From contig WGMF01000010.1 in NCBI GenBank assembly GCA_016125215.1, positions 30,977-94,976 of the forward strand: a stretch of DNA of 64,000 nucleotides, given 5' to 3'. The notes under the pieces are model-generated. The model did not search any database and was not told the DNA's origin. It saw only the letters and a list, made by a program, of their open reading frames with translations. The stretch comes from Phycisphaera sp. GTDB lineage: Bacteria; Planctomycetota; Phycisphaerae; Phycisphaerales; Phycisphaeraceae. Made by a program: the position numbers and the translations under genes. Positions within the stretch are counted from its first letter, which is position 1; every line of letters starts with the position of its first letter. This document shows, one piece after another, positions 41,201-49,369 of this stretch.

Positions 41201-42327
41201 CGACCGTCTCGCTCGATGTAGCCGGCACCTACCCCGGCAATCTCGATATCAAAGTTGATTCGAAGAACGTCAAGCTCCACGCGCCGCTGGTTATCGACAA
41301 CCAGCGCACCGTCACGCTCAAGGAGCACCTGACCGGGCAGATGGAGATCAATTCCGAAACAGCCCAGTTGCTCGGGTCGCTCAGCCCCGTGCTCTCGGAC
41401 GCCAGCGGCGCGCCCAAACCCGCGACCCTGTTCATGGATAAAAATTCCTTCCGCTTACCGCTGGGGCAGAAGTTCGACCTTTCCAAAGTCCGTGTCGAGG
41501 GGCGGGTCGAGCTGAACACCCTCACACTCAACCAGAGCTGGCTGGTCAAGGAGTACGCCGGCGGCTTGGGATCGACGCTCGAGGGGCTGGGCAAGATCAC
41601 GGGTGGCGTCGGCGCGGTGCTCCAGATCGTCGGCCAGGCCACCAACAGCAGCGACGTGATGAAAGTCACCAGCACGCTCGACAAGAGTATCAACACGCTT
41701 AATCAGTGGTCCGCAGGCAAAGCCGATTACACCCTGACCCCCGCGATCTTCTCGCTCGAGAATGGCAAGCTCCACACGCAGGACATGTGGGTCATCAAGG
41801 ACGACCTGCGCCTGGGCATCCAGGGAGACGTGGACCTTGTCGGTAATCAGATCGACATGAAGCTGGGCATCCCGGCACGCACGCTTGTCGCGCAGGTGCC
41901 GTTGCTCTCAGCCATCAAGGGTTTCTCACCCACTCAGGTCTTCTCATTACCCATCAAGGGGACGATCGGCCAGGCGCAGGTCGAACGCAAGCAACGCGAC
42001 AAGCTTTTCGGTGAGGTGATGGTCAAGTCGCTGCTGGGTCGGCTTGGCCAACTGGCGGGCGACCTGCTGGGCCAGCGGGACAACCTGTTCGGCAGTGAGT
42101 TCACGCCGGCCAAGGTGACGTGGGACCACATGCCGCCCTGGCCCAACGAACAGGCTGCGCCGACCGAAACCGAAAAAGCCCAATCCGCTGAGCAGGCCCA
42201 ACAGGCCCAGGAGCAGCCCAAGCCCGAAGAAAACAAGAACGACCGCGGGGTCAAGCCGGGGCAGTTGCTCGACAACCTGCTCCAGAACATCCTCCCGCCC
42301 AAGGAAAGAAAGAGCAGCGATGAGTGA
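38212..42327 (+). CDS. Giant AsmA/TamB-like envelope protein
   Basis: A 1371-residue protein with one N-terminal membrane anchor (IVIAGGVLLLLVLLLVLLLP, about 24-45) and a very long periplasmic beta-rich region. LNAQSLSVGWFSSTHIKGLQL and the alternation of short strands after it fit the repeating-beta-groove fold of AsmA-like proteins, which move phospholipids between membranes. The C-terminal segment (about 1190-1300) is the conserved AsmA_2-like end, followed by a Gln/Glu-rich tail. CAGGAGGT is a strong ribosome site. It overlaps the next gene by eight bases. An orphan MlaE-type permease lies 1.4 kb downstream. Confidence 0.8.
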   Translation: MAASSQGVQTSTIQPRPKRRWLRRIVIAGGVLLLLVLLLVLLLPTLVSTGPGRRYVLSFVNGSIPGKLNAQSLSVGWFSSTHIKGLQLNDASGKSIVSADEVSTQATALGLAQGGLDLGAVKIVNLKADIEQDAQGNLNVVKAVQAQAQAPAQTPAANTPSSPSSSPSLLEKLKLKFELVNADITYRAPGIDPVQVNNLHITTDVPTLSDLKATVSADITQAGDKGRIDLNAAAKDLFSPSAALTLDKAQIDTTGTIKGLPIGAVDRLAKQSGRLVALLGPSLDADLSVKGDMANFTGKVNARSQHLTVDAKVQGKDNQLTADPDTLVKLHVTPDAGNAFLSGSGDNKEPVRLLDPVDVELRVTSGGVKLNKTQVATDSVKLESNWSISNARIDAPGGVGQVRLTNTHGQISLDGSNDGKATVTVLSSASLAGGEGGIDVTATANKLLGDKAQPTYTVDATLKRWPTATVDALLQQAGLVRDSIGPVLDASAHAMLASNDEGELSTGKVTLTAKSDRMDTRLVGDIDKGFFNLDTKNSRLSATLVPQLVKRFAPKEGAASEINLLEPVQANVTFDRLSLPLAMEKIGETSLAMTLTTSPISADLGKALGQAQARNVKLTLTTAPVKQSVDATLDLSLVRNNAQSPLTVKAHATEIISKDGKLNAGGAVTALDVSSTRFDPAMFVPSDQPLPALENVKLVVKPWKQGGRLDATLDAVAVSDRQRGPINVTVASPDPLAKNLEATVKATLTDLPVLLADRLAKMDGKLLAALGDKLDRVELTVVRNTGKPDSLTALAKSSCVDVDVAGSLEASSGLVNLRDQSHVQLDLTPQLVNALYPPGKAPIQLTRGGTVRLDLDRASIAVPKLAANAPKDAQALDLSRSSVKATVAAPQLTFVDTKTRQPIEVKDLKLALDAANPRKQVVVDLSGTVRAGEAQSNTPPAPIRSHTTVSGLFDSQGKLDPAQLAFTTDTKLSQVHTALVALAVSQLDPRYTQALGPTVSLDVAGTYPGNLDIKVDSKNVKLHAPLVIDNQRTVTLKEHLTGQMEINSETAQLLGSLSPVLSDASGAPKPATLFMDKNSFRLPLGQKFDLSKVRVEGRVELNTLTLNQSWLVKEYAGGLGSTLEGLGKITGGVGAVLQIVGQATNSSDVMKVTSTLDKSINTLNQWSAGKADYTLTPAIFSLENGKLHTQDMWVIKDDLRLGIQGDVDLVGNQIDMKLGIPARTLVAQVPLLSAIKGFSPTQVFSLPIKGTIGQAQVERKQRDKLFGEVMVKSLLGRLGQLAGDLLGQRDNLFGSEFTPAKVTWDHMPPWPNEQAAPTETEKAQSAEQAQQAQEQPKPEENKNDRGVKPGQLLDNLLQNILPPKERKSSDE

Positions 42328-43369
42328 GTTATCCCGTGTGGTCGTGGTCGATGCCTTCGGCGGCGTCGAGAACTTACAGATTGTTAGTCAGCCCCTGCCC
42401 GACCCGGCCGCGGGGCAGGTACGCGTGCGGGTCACGGGCATCGGGATGAACCACGCCGACCTGATGGCACGGCGGGGGGAATACAAGATCTCATCGGGCG
42501 AACCGCCGTTTACGCCGGGCCTCGAAGCGGGGGGCGTGATCGACGCGGTGGGGCAGGGGGTTGAACGGTCGCGCATCGGTCAGCGGGTGACGCTCGGTGT
42601 CGATGCGACGCGACGCGCAACGGGGGGAGGCTCCAACTCCGGCGGGACTTATCGCACGCACTATCTCGTGGAGCAATCGCAGGCGATCCCCGTGCCCGAC
42701 GCGGTGCCCGATGACCAACTCGGTGCGCTGTGGCTGCCTTACCTCACGGCCTGGACCGCGCTGGTGTGGAAGGGCCCGATCAAGGGAGGGCAGATTGTGG
42801 CGCTGCCCGCCGCATCGAGTTCCGTTGCCCTCGCGGCGGCCCAGATCGTCAAACGCCTCGGGGGCATTGCCGTCGGCCTGACGACCAGTCAATCGAAAGC
42901 CGACCGCATCCAGCGGCTTGCCACGTCACGCTACGACCACCTCGTCGTCACACACGACGCGCAGCGCAACATGCTCCCCTGGCACAGGGACATCAAACGC
43001 ATCACCGACGGTCGCGGCGTCGATGTGTTTTTCGACCCCGTGGCGTCGGGGGCTTATCTCAACACGGAAATCCTCTGCCTCGCGCAACACGGACGGATTT
43101 TTGTTTATGGTTTACTCGGCGAGGTCGGGCCTGTGGACGTGACGCCGCTCATCCGCAAGCACGCAAGCGTCACGGGCCTGGCCCTGGGGGAGCTTGCCGC
43201 CGCCGGGCCGGGGGAGTTCACAAGGGGGTATCACGACATCCTCTCGGGCTTTGAGAGCGGGGCATACATGCAGCACGTCGACCGTATTTTCGAACTTGAC
43301 GACGTACGCGAGGCCCACGCCTACATGGAAAAGGGGTCGCACGTGGGCAAGCTGGTGCTCGTGCCTTGA
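42320..43369 (+). CDS. Zinc-independent MDR oxidoreductase (NADPH:quinone reductase-like)
   Basis: A 349-residue medium-chain dehydrogenase/reductase. The GroES-like N-terminus has GIGMNHADLMARRGEY, the quinone-reductase variant of the family motif, and PGLEAGGVIDAVGQGV. The Rossmann segment IVALPAASSSVALAAAQIVK replaces the usual GxGxxG with Ala/Ser residues, which is known in NADPH-specific members. No structural zinc Cys cluster is present. The substrate is unknown. The ATG overlaps the end of the AsmA-like gene, so it is translationally coupled, though no functional tie is evident. Confidence 0.85.
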   Translation: MSELSRVVVVDAFGGVENLQIVSQPLPDPAAGQVRVRVTGIGMNHADLMARRGEYKISSGEPPFTPGLEAGGVIDAVGQGVERSRIGQRVTLGVDATRRATGGGSNSGGTYRTHYLVEQSQAIPVPDAVPDDQLGALWLPYLTAWTALVWKGPIKGGQIVALPAASSSVALAAAQIVKRLGGIAVGLTTSQSKADRIQRLATSRYDHLVVTHDAQRNMLPWHRDIKRITDGRGVDVFFDPVASGAYLNTEILCLAQHGRIFVYGLLGEVGPVDVTPLIRKHASVTGLALGELAAAGPGEFTRGYHDILSGFESGAYMQHVDRIFELDDVREAHAYMEKGSHVGKLVLVP

Positions 43370-43393
43370 ATTTTATTTTGAACACCTGTCAGA

Positions 43394-43644
43394 GTAACCG
43401 CAGAGGCACAGAGAGGGGGCCGGAGTGATCCGCAGTTTCCTCGGATACAAACCGGAACAAAGCCAGTTTCAACACAGAGGTCACAGAGAGCACAGAGAAG
43501 AACAGACATGATATGGGTCTGACACAAACTGGTTTCTCAGCGTCCTCTGCGTACTCTGCGTTAAAAAAAATTCTGTCATGATCTGTGAAATCTGCGTGAT
43601 CTGCGGATTGTTTTCCTCTGTGTCTCTGTGCCTCCGTGGTTCAC
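43394..43644. repeat. Composite element of three nested inverted-repeat pairs
   Basis: Outer pair: 43394-43416 against 43615-43644 (CTCTGTG/CTCCGTGG units). Middle pair: about 43425-43448 against 43582-43609 (ATCTGCGTG, ATCTGCGGAT). Inner pair: 43471-43499 against 43537-43562 (CACAGAG against CTCTGCGT units). A further CCAGTTT/AAACTGG pair lies inside. The whole could fold as one long imperfect hairpin or represent elements inserted inside each other. This is the only content of the 321-base gap before the mlaE-like gene. Confidence 0.75.
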
Positions 43645-43678
43645 TTTGATTTGAAGTTTCGGTCCGTCACATCAGCGG

Positions 43679-43684
43679 TATACT
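43679..43684 (+). promoter_or_regulatory. -10 box of a predicted leaderless promoter for the mlaE-like gene
   Basis: TATACT, six bases (CTCCGC), then the ATG at 43691. There is no Shine-Dalgarno and no well-spaced -35. The spacing is identical to moaA, thiL, ispH and folD. Confidence 0.55.
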
Positions 43685-43690
43685 CTCCGC

Positions 43691-44524
43691 ATGGCTTTTG
43701 CCCGTCTGGCTTATCTCGGCAGCGTCACGCTCGGCACCATAGACGGCATCGGGCAGTTCACACGCTTTTCGTTTGAGACGGCGTTCTGGACTTTGCGCGG
43801 CGCGGGCAAGTGGGGGCGGTGGCGGCTCATCATGCCGCAGCTCTTCAACATCGGCACGCGGTCGATCCCGGTGGTCATCCTTGTCGGCGCGTTCGTCGGG
43901 ATGGTCCTGGCGGTCGAGGCCTACCGGCAGTTTGCCATGATGGGCGTCGAGTCGCGGTTGGGTGGGATCATCGATGTCTCTGTCGTTCGGCAGATCGGCC
44001 CGGTCCTCGCGGCGGTGATGATTGCCGGCCGTGTGGGCGGGGCGGTCAGCGCCGAACTGGGCACGATGCGCGTCACCGAACAGATCGACGCGATGCGTGT
44101 CATGGGCACCGACCCGGTGGCGTACCTCGTCGTGCCGCGGCTCTTGGCGTGCCTGTTGATGCTGCCGATCCTGACGATCCTGAGCAACCTCGTGGGGATC
44201 GCCGGGGGCTACCTCATCTGCACCAAGGGTTACGGGATCAACGGCCACGAGTACCGCATGTTCTCCAACATGTTCGTGAGCAACTACGACGTGATGTCCG
44301 GCCTGGTCAAGAGCGTGTTCTTCGGCCTGTCGATCGGCCTCATCAGCACGTACAAGGGCTTCTACTGCCGCAGCGGCGCCGCCGGCGTCGGGCGCGCAGC
44401 CACCGAGGCGTTCGTCACGAGTTTCATTGCGATCATCGTGCTCAACCTCTTCCTGGCCAAGTTCCTCAACGACATGTATTACGTTTTCTACGGCTACGAC
44501 CGCGCGATGTCGGCGATGGGGTAA
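43691..44524 (+). CDS. MlaE/YrbE-family ABC transporter permease
   Basis: A 277-residue inner-membrane protein with five or six helices and the family core: LVGAFVGMVLAVEAYRQF, GPVLAAVMIAGRVGGAVSAE, the EQIDAMRVMGTDP cytoplasmic loop that contacts the ATPase, and LLACLLMLPILT. It belongs to the phospholipid or intermembrane transport systems. The ATPase (MlaF) and MCE-domain partner (MlaD), usually adjacent, are absent here: the next genes are on the other strand. The function is therefore inferred from family only. Convergent with the FecCD-type gene. Confidence 0.9.
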   Translation: MAFARLAYLGSVTLGTIDGIGQFTRFSFETAFWTLRGAGKWGRWRLIMPQLFNIGTRSIPVVILVGAFVGMVLAVEAYRQFAMMGVESRLGGIIDVSVVRQIGPVLAAVMIAGRVGGAVSAELGTMRVTEQIDAMRVMGTDPVAYLVVPRLLACLLMLPILTILSNLVGIAGGYLICTKGYGINGHEYRMFSNMFVSNYDVMSGLVKSVFFGLSIGLISTYKGFYCRSGAAGVGRAATEAFVTSFIAIIVLNLFLAKFLNDMYYVFYGYDRAMSAMG

Positions 44525-44545
44525 GGGGGCAGAGATAACAAGGTG

Positions 44546-45610
44546 TTAGTCTCCCCGGCCGAGTTGGGGGCGGAGCATCCACAGGAACACGGGGCCGCCG
44601 ACGATGGCGGTGAAGATGCCCAGGGGCATCAGACCGGTCTGGAGGAAGAGGTGGATCAAGGCGCTGGAAGCGTCGGCCAGGAGGATGAGCATCGCGCCGA
44701 GCAGGGCGGAGGCGATCAGTAGCGGACCGTGGCGTGGGCCGACGTAGAGCCTGCCGACGTGCGGACAGACGAGGCCGACAAAGGCGATGGGGCCCGCGAG
44801 CACCACCGCGCCGGCGGCCAGGATGCTGGCCACAGCAAAGAGGATCAGGCGCAACCGTGCGACGTGGACGCCCATGCTCCGCGCCTCGGTCTGTGAAAAG
44901 CTGGCCACGTCCATCGCGCGTGACTGCATGAGCACCAAGCCCAGTCCCGCCAGTGTCACGCACGCCACGGGGACGAGCGTCGGGTAGCCCACGTTCTCCG
45001 AGAGGTAGCCCATCATCCATTGGTTGATCTCGACCACGATGCCCGCAGGCCCGGTGATGTAGTTGGCAAACATGATGATCGCGCCGTTGATCGTGCTGAT
45101 GACGACACCGGTGAGCAAGAGGCCCAGCGGGTCGATCACGCCCCGGCGGCGCGACGCGAGCAGGACGATGGACATCGTGGCCCCCGCGCCGACGAGCGCG
45201 CCAAGATGGATCGCGCCGAGCCTTTCATAGTGTTGCACCATCACGCCCGCGCCGGTCAGCAGGAGAAGCGTGAGCCTTTGGAGGATGACGCCGACGGCGG
45301 CGCCGCTGGAGAGGCCGAGGATGAACGGTTCGGCAAGCGGGTTACGCAGGAGCGCTTGGAGGCAGACGCCCGAGACGGCCAGGGCGATGCCGATGGTCGA
45401 ACCGGAGAGGAGCCGGAAGAGTCTGAAGCGCCACGGTCCGCCGTCGGCAAAGGGCCAGTCGATGGCGGTCGGGCCGATCGTCAGGCGCAGGACGACGACG
45501 AGGGCAAAGAGGACAACCAGTGCGATGAGTTTTGCGGTGGTTGAAGGGAGGGCGTGCGTGTTCTTCTGGAGCGGTGGCATCGGGCTTACGGGGTCAGGGT
45601 TGTGCGCCAT
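44546..45610 (-). CDS. FecCD-type ABC permease (siderophore/cobalamin uptake)
   Basis: A 354-residue permease with about ten helices and the BtuC/FecCD signature: RFRLFRLLSGSTIGIALAVSG, LQALLRNPLAEPFILGLSSGA, GPIAFVGLVCPHVGRLYVG and the end block GIFTAIVGGPVFLWML. It imports an iron chelate, haem or cobalamin across the inner membrane with the binding protein encoded just upstream. The gene starts overlap the end of the binding-protein gene by 17 bases; an internal ATG at 45580 is a possible alternative. The ATPase gene is not adjacent: the mlaE-like gene follows in the opposite orientation. Confidence 0.9.
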   Translation of the reverse strand: MAHNPDPVSPMPPLQKNTHALPSTTAKLIALVVLFALVVVLRLTIGPTAIDWPFADGGPWRFRLFRLLSGSTIGIALAVSGVCLQALLRNPLAEPFILGLSSGAAVGVILQRLTLLLLTGAGVMVQHYERLGAIHLGALVGAGATMSIVLLASRRRGVIDPLGLLLTGVVISTINGAIIMFANYITGPAGIVVEINQWMMGYLSENVGYPTLVPVACVTLAGLGLVLMQSRAMDVASFSQTEARSMGVHVARLRLILFAVASILAAGAVVLAGPIAFVGLVCPHVGRLYVGPRHGPLLIASALLGAMLILLADASSALIHLFLQTGLMPLGIFTAIVGGPVFLWMLRPQLGRGD

Positions 45611-46646
45611 CGCCCGGCTTCGGGGCGGGTGTGGATTGGGGCGTTTCCGCGGACGGGTCGGACTTCATCACGGCGTCGACCTGTTCCGCCAGGTCGGGGT
45701 GGATGGCCTTGGCCATGGCGGCACCGATCTCGACGAGGTTACTCGAGGGCAGCAGCACGAGCGGGTCGTTGATGAGGACGATGCGTTTATCCTTGACGGC
45801 GGGGATGTCCAGGCCACGGAAAAACGCCAGGCGGTCGTCGCTGTCGATCTCACCCAGCGGCGCGGCCTTGGGCATGAGCAGCAACACCACGTCGGGCTTG
45901 GCACTGCCGGGGGCGGTGAGCATTTCCTTGTCGAGCGTGGGCGCGGAGCTCTTGGGGTCTTCGATGCAATTGAGCCCGCCAACGGCCGAGAGCAGTTCGT
46001 TGAGGACGGTGTTCTGTCCCGACGCCATGACGGGGTTGGTCGAGATGACCATGAGCACGTAGGGCCTTCGTCGTTGCTCGGTCAGGCGTGTGAGACCCGA
46101 GAGGTGTTTGAGTTCGTTGAGGTAGATCAAGAGCGCCTTGTCTTCGACGCCCAGGAGTTTGCCGAGGCTCGGCGGTCGGTTGGTGTCTTCGCCGGGCAGC
46201 GCGGCGGGCGCGTCGAAGAGGATGCCGAACGATTCGTTGATCGTGTTGGGGTAGGGGTAGGTGACGAGCGTGAAGCCCTCGCTGACGGATAAGGATTTGA
46301 GTCGTTCCGGGACGCCGCTCTGCGCGGACTCCATGGTGAGGACGAGCGTGGGGTGCACCCCCGCCAGGGCCTCGGTGTTGACCTCGAATGAGTTGCCCAC
46401 GACGGGCAGGTTGGCGGGGGCCGCGTCGTCGTTCTGGGCCACGCCCACGAGCATGTCCGACCTGCCGAGGTCGACGATCATCTTGGTGATCGACGGGGCA
46501 AGAGAGACGATGCGTGGCTGTTTGATCTCGTAATCCGGCGTGGTTCGGCTCTGTTGCGGCGGCCGGTCACACGCGGTGAGCGTGGCGAGCAGGCACAGCA
46601 AGATCGCCGATAAAAACCGCATCAATTTGACAGATTCGCGGGGCAT
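45594..46646 (-). CDS. Metal-chelate/cobalamin ABC substrate-binding lipoprotein
   Basis: About 350 residues. A signal peptide ends in the lipobox LTAC, anchoring the protein by acylated Cys. The BtuF/FhuD-type two-lobe fold is indicated by PRIVSLAPSITKMIVDLG, LVGVAQND, the middle helix block and PDVVLLLMPKAA. It delivers the ligand to the FecCD permease whose gene overlaps its 3' end. The ligand cannot be told. The ATG at 46646 gives a 30-residue signal; 46622 or 46703 remain possible because no ribosome site is clear. The Pro-rich C-terminus is not part of the fold. Confidence 0.85.
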   Translation of the reverse strand: MPRESVKLMRFLSAILLCLLATLTACDRPPQQSRTTPDYEIKQPRIVSLAPSITKMIVDLGRSDMLVGVAQNDDAAPANLPVVGNSFEVNTEALAGVHPTLVLTMESAQSGVPERLKSLSVSEGFTLVTYPYPNTINESFGILFDAPAALPGEDTNRPPSLGKLLGVEDKALLIYLNELKHLSGLTRLTEQRRRPYVLMVISTNPVMASGQNTVLNELLSAVGGLNCIEDPKSSAPTLDKEMLTAPGSAKPDVVLLLMPKAAPLGEIDSDDRLAFFRGLDIPAVKDKRIVLINDPLVLLPSSNLVEIGAAMAKAIHPDLAEQVDAVMKSDPSAETPQSTPAPKPGDGAQP

Positions 46647-46742
46647 GGTCCGTGATCCCGTGTGATAGTGATTGAAGGGTGAGGCTGTCATGCTCTTGTC
46701 CATCGGTTCGATGGCCGTTTAGGTGTAGGGCGGGGGAGGGGT

Positions 46743-48332
46743 TCAGGGTTCGACCGAGTCGGTTGGCGGGGCGACGGTGTCGGGTGCCGACTGCGCCGGC
46801 GTGCTGGATTCGGTGACGGGCTCGAGCTCGGTGTGGACCTCGTCAAACGCGGCACCGTCGCCGACTCTTCTGAGGAGAAGATAAATCCACGTCTGCGAGG
46901 TGAGGTAGAAGCTCACCGCGTAGGCCGCGAGCAGGGCGATGAAGAGGTTGACCCAGATGCGCACGACAACGGCGGAGGCTTTGGTGTACCACGGCAGGGC
47001 GGTGAGGTCCATGTCGTAGGTCAGGTGCCCGAGGCGCGGCCGGGGCATGATGGCGACGAAGCGGTCGAGTCCCGCCGCGTTGTGCCCGATCACGCCCATA
47101 CCCACGCAATACTGCACAAGCCAGAGCGTGAGGAAGATGACCGCGCCGACGAAGAGATAGGTGATGGCCCCGTAGACCAGTGAGACGACGGTGTAGAAAA
47201 GCCAGCGCCACGGGTGCGCCCAGACGTAGCTATATGAACGGGTGAACGCGTCGAACGCGTCGGTGCCCTCGACGGCGACCGCGGGGTAGACCAGGCCGAC
47301 GCCGCCGATGGAGATTGCAAGCGTCATCGCCATCGCCAACCCGACTACCAGCGCGACGACAAAGACCAGCCCGCCGACCACGTCGAGCCCGGGCACGTTG
47401 AAAAACACAAACCCCCCGACCAGCAGCAGCACCGCCAGCGCAGCGACAAGGATCACGGGGATCAGCGGCGCGACCGCGAACGTGGGCCATCGGCGGTAGG
47501 CAAAGAGCACGGCGTGTGTGATGGACGGGGTCTTGTTGATCGTCGCACCCAGCGCCGCGGACCGGGCGACCGCGCCGCCCAGCAGCGACCACACCGCCAG
47601 CAACCCCAAGGCGTAGAGCACGGTGAACGTGGTGTGCGTCGACCAGAGCCAGGAGGGGATGGTCATGAGCATCCCACGCAATGCCGCGACGACGCTGACC
47701 GACCCGGGCACGGGGTTGAGCGCTTCACGGAAACCGAAGTTCAGCGCGCTCGATGACGTGACGATCTGCTCGAAGCAGGCCAGTTGATTGTCGAGCGTGG
47801 TCTCGAACACGCCGCGCGGTTCGAGTCGGCGGACGGCTTCGATGCGGGATTGTTCTTCACGTGCCAGTTCCTCCATCCGCCAGCGGAAGCTCTCGGGCTT
47901 GGACTGGTCCTTGAGGGCCTCGATGCGCTTACGGTTCTCGGCAAAGGCCTTTCGGACCTCGCGGACCGCGGCGTCGAAGTCGAGCTTCTGGCCGATCTCA
48001 TCGGCCTGCATCCGCACGCCGGCCGATCGCAGGGCGTCTTCGAGCTGGTCGCCGATCCGTTTGGGCTGAGCCTCGCGCCACTGCCTGAACTCGTCCGGGC
48101 TGAGGTTGGCGTAACGCTCGACTTCGCCGGGGTAGACCCGCGTGCCAAAGAACTGGTCGAGCATCTGGTCGAGCATCGTCCCGCCTAGGTAGATCAGCAC
48201 GACCGCGAGCAGGGCGGTGAGCAGTCGGCTGGGATGGATGGCGATCCTGAACGAATCGAAGAGGCGGAGGAACGGGAAGAGGGCGTGATAGTCCACCCGC
48301 TCGATGATGGTGCGTGGCTGTTCGGGGGTCAT
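46743..48332 (-). CDS. Uncharacterised polytopic membrane protein with coiled-coil insert
   Basis: A 529-residue protein that I do not recognise as a named family. An amphipathic N-terminus is followed by one membrane helix (LLTALLAVVLIYLGGTML), then a charged helical insert (about 75-165, EEQSRIEAVRRLE), then six or more membrane helices from about 225 to 490, several with paired small residues. The C-terminal tail is acidic and Pro-rich. GATINKTPSITHAVLFAYRRWPTF looks like a cytoplasmic loop. Proteins of this type are seen in planctomycetes (from memory), without known function. It lies 96 bases upstream of the binding-protein gene, same strand. Confidence 0.7.
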   Translation of the reverse strand: MTPEQPRTIIERVDYHALFPFLRLFDSFRIAIHPSRLLTALLAVVLIYLGGTMLDQMLDQFFGTRVYPGEVERYANLSPDEFRQWREAQPKRIGDQLEDALRSAGVRMQADEIGQKLDFDAAVREVRKAFAENRKRIEALKDQSKPESFRWRMEELAREEQSRIEAVRRLEPRGVFETTLDNQLACFEQIVTSSSALNFGFREALNPVPGSVSVVAALRGMLMTIPSWLWSTHTTFTVLYALGLLAVWSLLGGAVARSAALGATINKTPSITHAVLFAYRRWPTFAVAPLIPVILVAALAVLLLVGGFVFFNVPGLDVVGGLVFVVALVVGLAMAMTLAISIGGVGLVYPAVAVEGTDAFDAFTRSYSYVWAHPWRWLFYTVVSLVYGAITYLFVGAVIFLTLWLVQYCVGMGVIGHNAAGLDRFVAIMPRPRLGHLTYDMDLTALPWYTKASAVVVRIWVNLFIALLAAYAVSFYLTSQTWIYLLLRRVGDGAAFDEVHTELEPVTESSTPAQSAPDTVAPPTDSVEP

Positions 48333-48466
48333 GGTTCAACCGGGGTTGAGGGGATCGCCGGGGTTGATTCGGACGCGCGTTCGATGGGAGGCCCTGATAC
48401 GGTCATCATAATAAGGCAAAGCGATACGCCACGCGCCTTGGGTTTCCCCGCAACGCCACGCACACG

Positions 48467-49369
48467 ATGAGCACAAACCCCATGACCCCCACGCAGACTC
48501 TTGTTGTCCATCAGGGCGCGTTGGGGGATTGGGTTTTGACGTTCGGTTTGCTCAGGGCACTGGGCGGGTCTGTTGCGGTAGCCAGCCACCCCGATCACGG
48601 ACGGTTGGCGGGGTACGCGATAGCGGGGATCGAATCTGAATCGGTCGATGCGCCGGTGTGGTCCCGGCTTTTAGCCGACGGAGCCGGCGTGTGCCCGGTG
48701 AGTTTGGCGCGGGCGTCGAGGGTCGTCAGTTTTGTTTCCGATGGCCACGACGCGTGGGCACACAATGTGCGCAGGCTCGCGCCGGACGCGGTGTGTTATT
48801 TCGTATCTCCCCGACCGCCGAAAGAGTGGCCGCATCACGTCACACGGTGGCACACGGAACAACTTGGGCAACAAGGCTGGGCGATCTCTCCACGGTTACC
48901 TCTGCGTCGCGTGAACCCCGTCGGCCCGCTCGTCATCCACCCCGGCAGCGGCGGCCCCCGCAAGTGCTGGCCGATCGAGCGCTTTCTTGAAGTCGCGCGA
49001 TCGTGGCAGGCGTTGGGGCAAAGCGTTCGATTTACCCTCGGACACGTCGAGATGGAAACGATGCCCCCGGAAGTGATCCGGACAATCCGTGATGAGTTCC
49101 CGACCGACATTCCGATGGACCTGCCGACGCTCGCCGAACTCATCGCAAGGGCACAAATCTATCTCGGCAACGACGCCGGCCCGACTCACCTCGCAGCGCA
49201 GCTTGGCATCCCCACTATCGCGCTCTTCGGCCCGACCGACCCCCGGACGTGGAGGCCCATTGGGCCGAGCGTCACGGTGTTACACCCGCTGGAACTTTCA
49301 CCGATGAGTTGGCTCGATGCGTCAAGCGTTCTCGACGTGTTGCGTGCCTCGCAGCGCAGCGGGGAGTAA
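48467..49369 (+). CDS. Glycosyltransferase family 9 (heptosyltransferase-like)
   Basis: A 300-residue GT-B enzyme. The N-terminal QGALGDWVLTFGLLRAL is the acceptor-side GALGD motif of heptosyltransferases. VIHPGSGGPRKCWPIERF and YLGNDAGPTHLAAQLGIPTIALFGPTDP are the ADP-sugar-binding blocks. It probably adds a heptose or similar sugar to lipopolysaccharide core or another glycan; the exact acceptor is not known. Its 3' end overlaps the convergent MFS gene by 48 bases. CCCCCGGAAG occurs in it at 49064. Divergent from the membrane-protein gene. Confidence 0.88.
   Translation: MSTNPMTPTQTLVVHQGALGDWVLTFGLLRALGGSVAVASHPDHGRLAGYAIAGIESESVDAPVWSRLLADGAGVCPVSLARASRVVSFVSDGHDAWAHNVRRLAPDAVCYFVSPRPPKEWPHHVTRWHTEQLGQQGWAISPRLPLRRVNPVGPLVIHPGSGGPRKCWPIERFLEVARSWQALGQSVRFTLGHVEMETMPPEVIRTIRDEFPTDIPMDLPTLAELIARAQIYLGNDAGPTHLAAQLGIPTIALFGPTDPRTWRPIGPSVTVLHPLELSPMSWLDASSVLDVLRASQRSGE

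Noticed and set aside
43394..43644. Insertion sequence
   Set aside because: No transposase frame or target duplication; only nested inverted arms.
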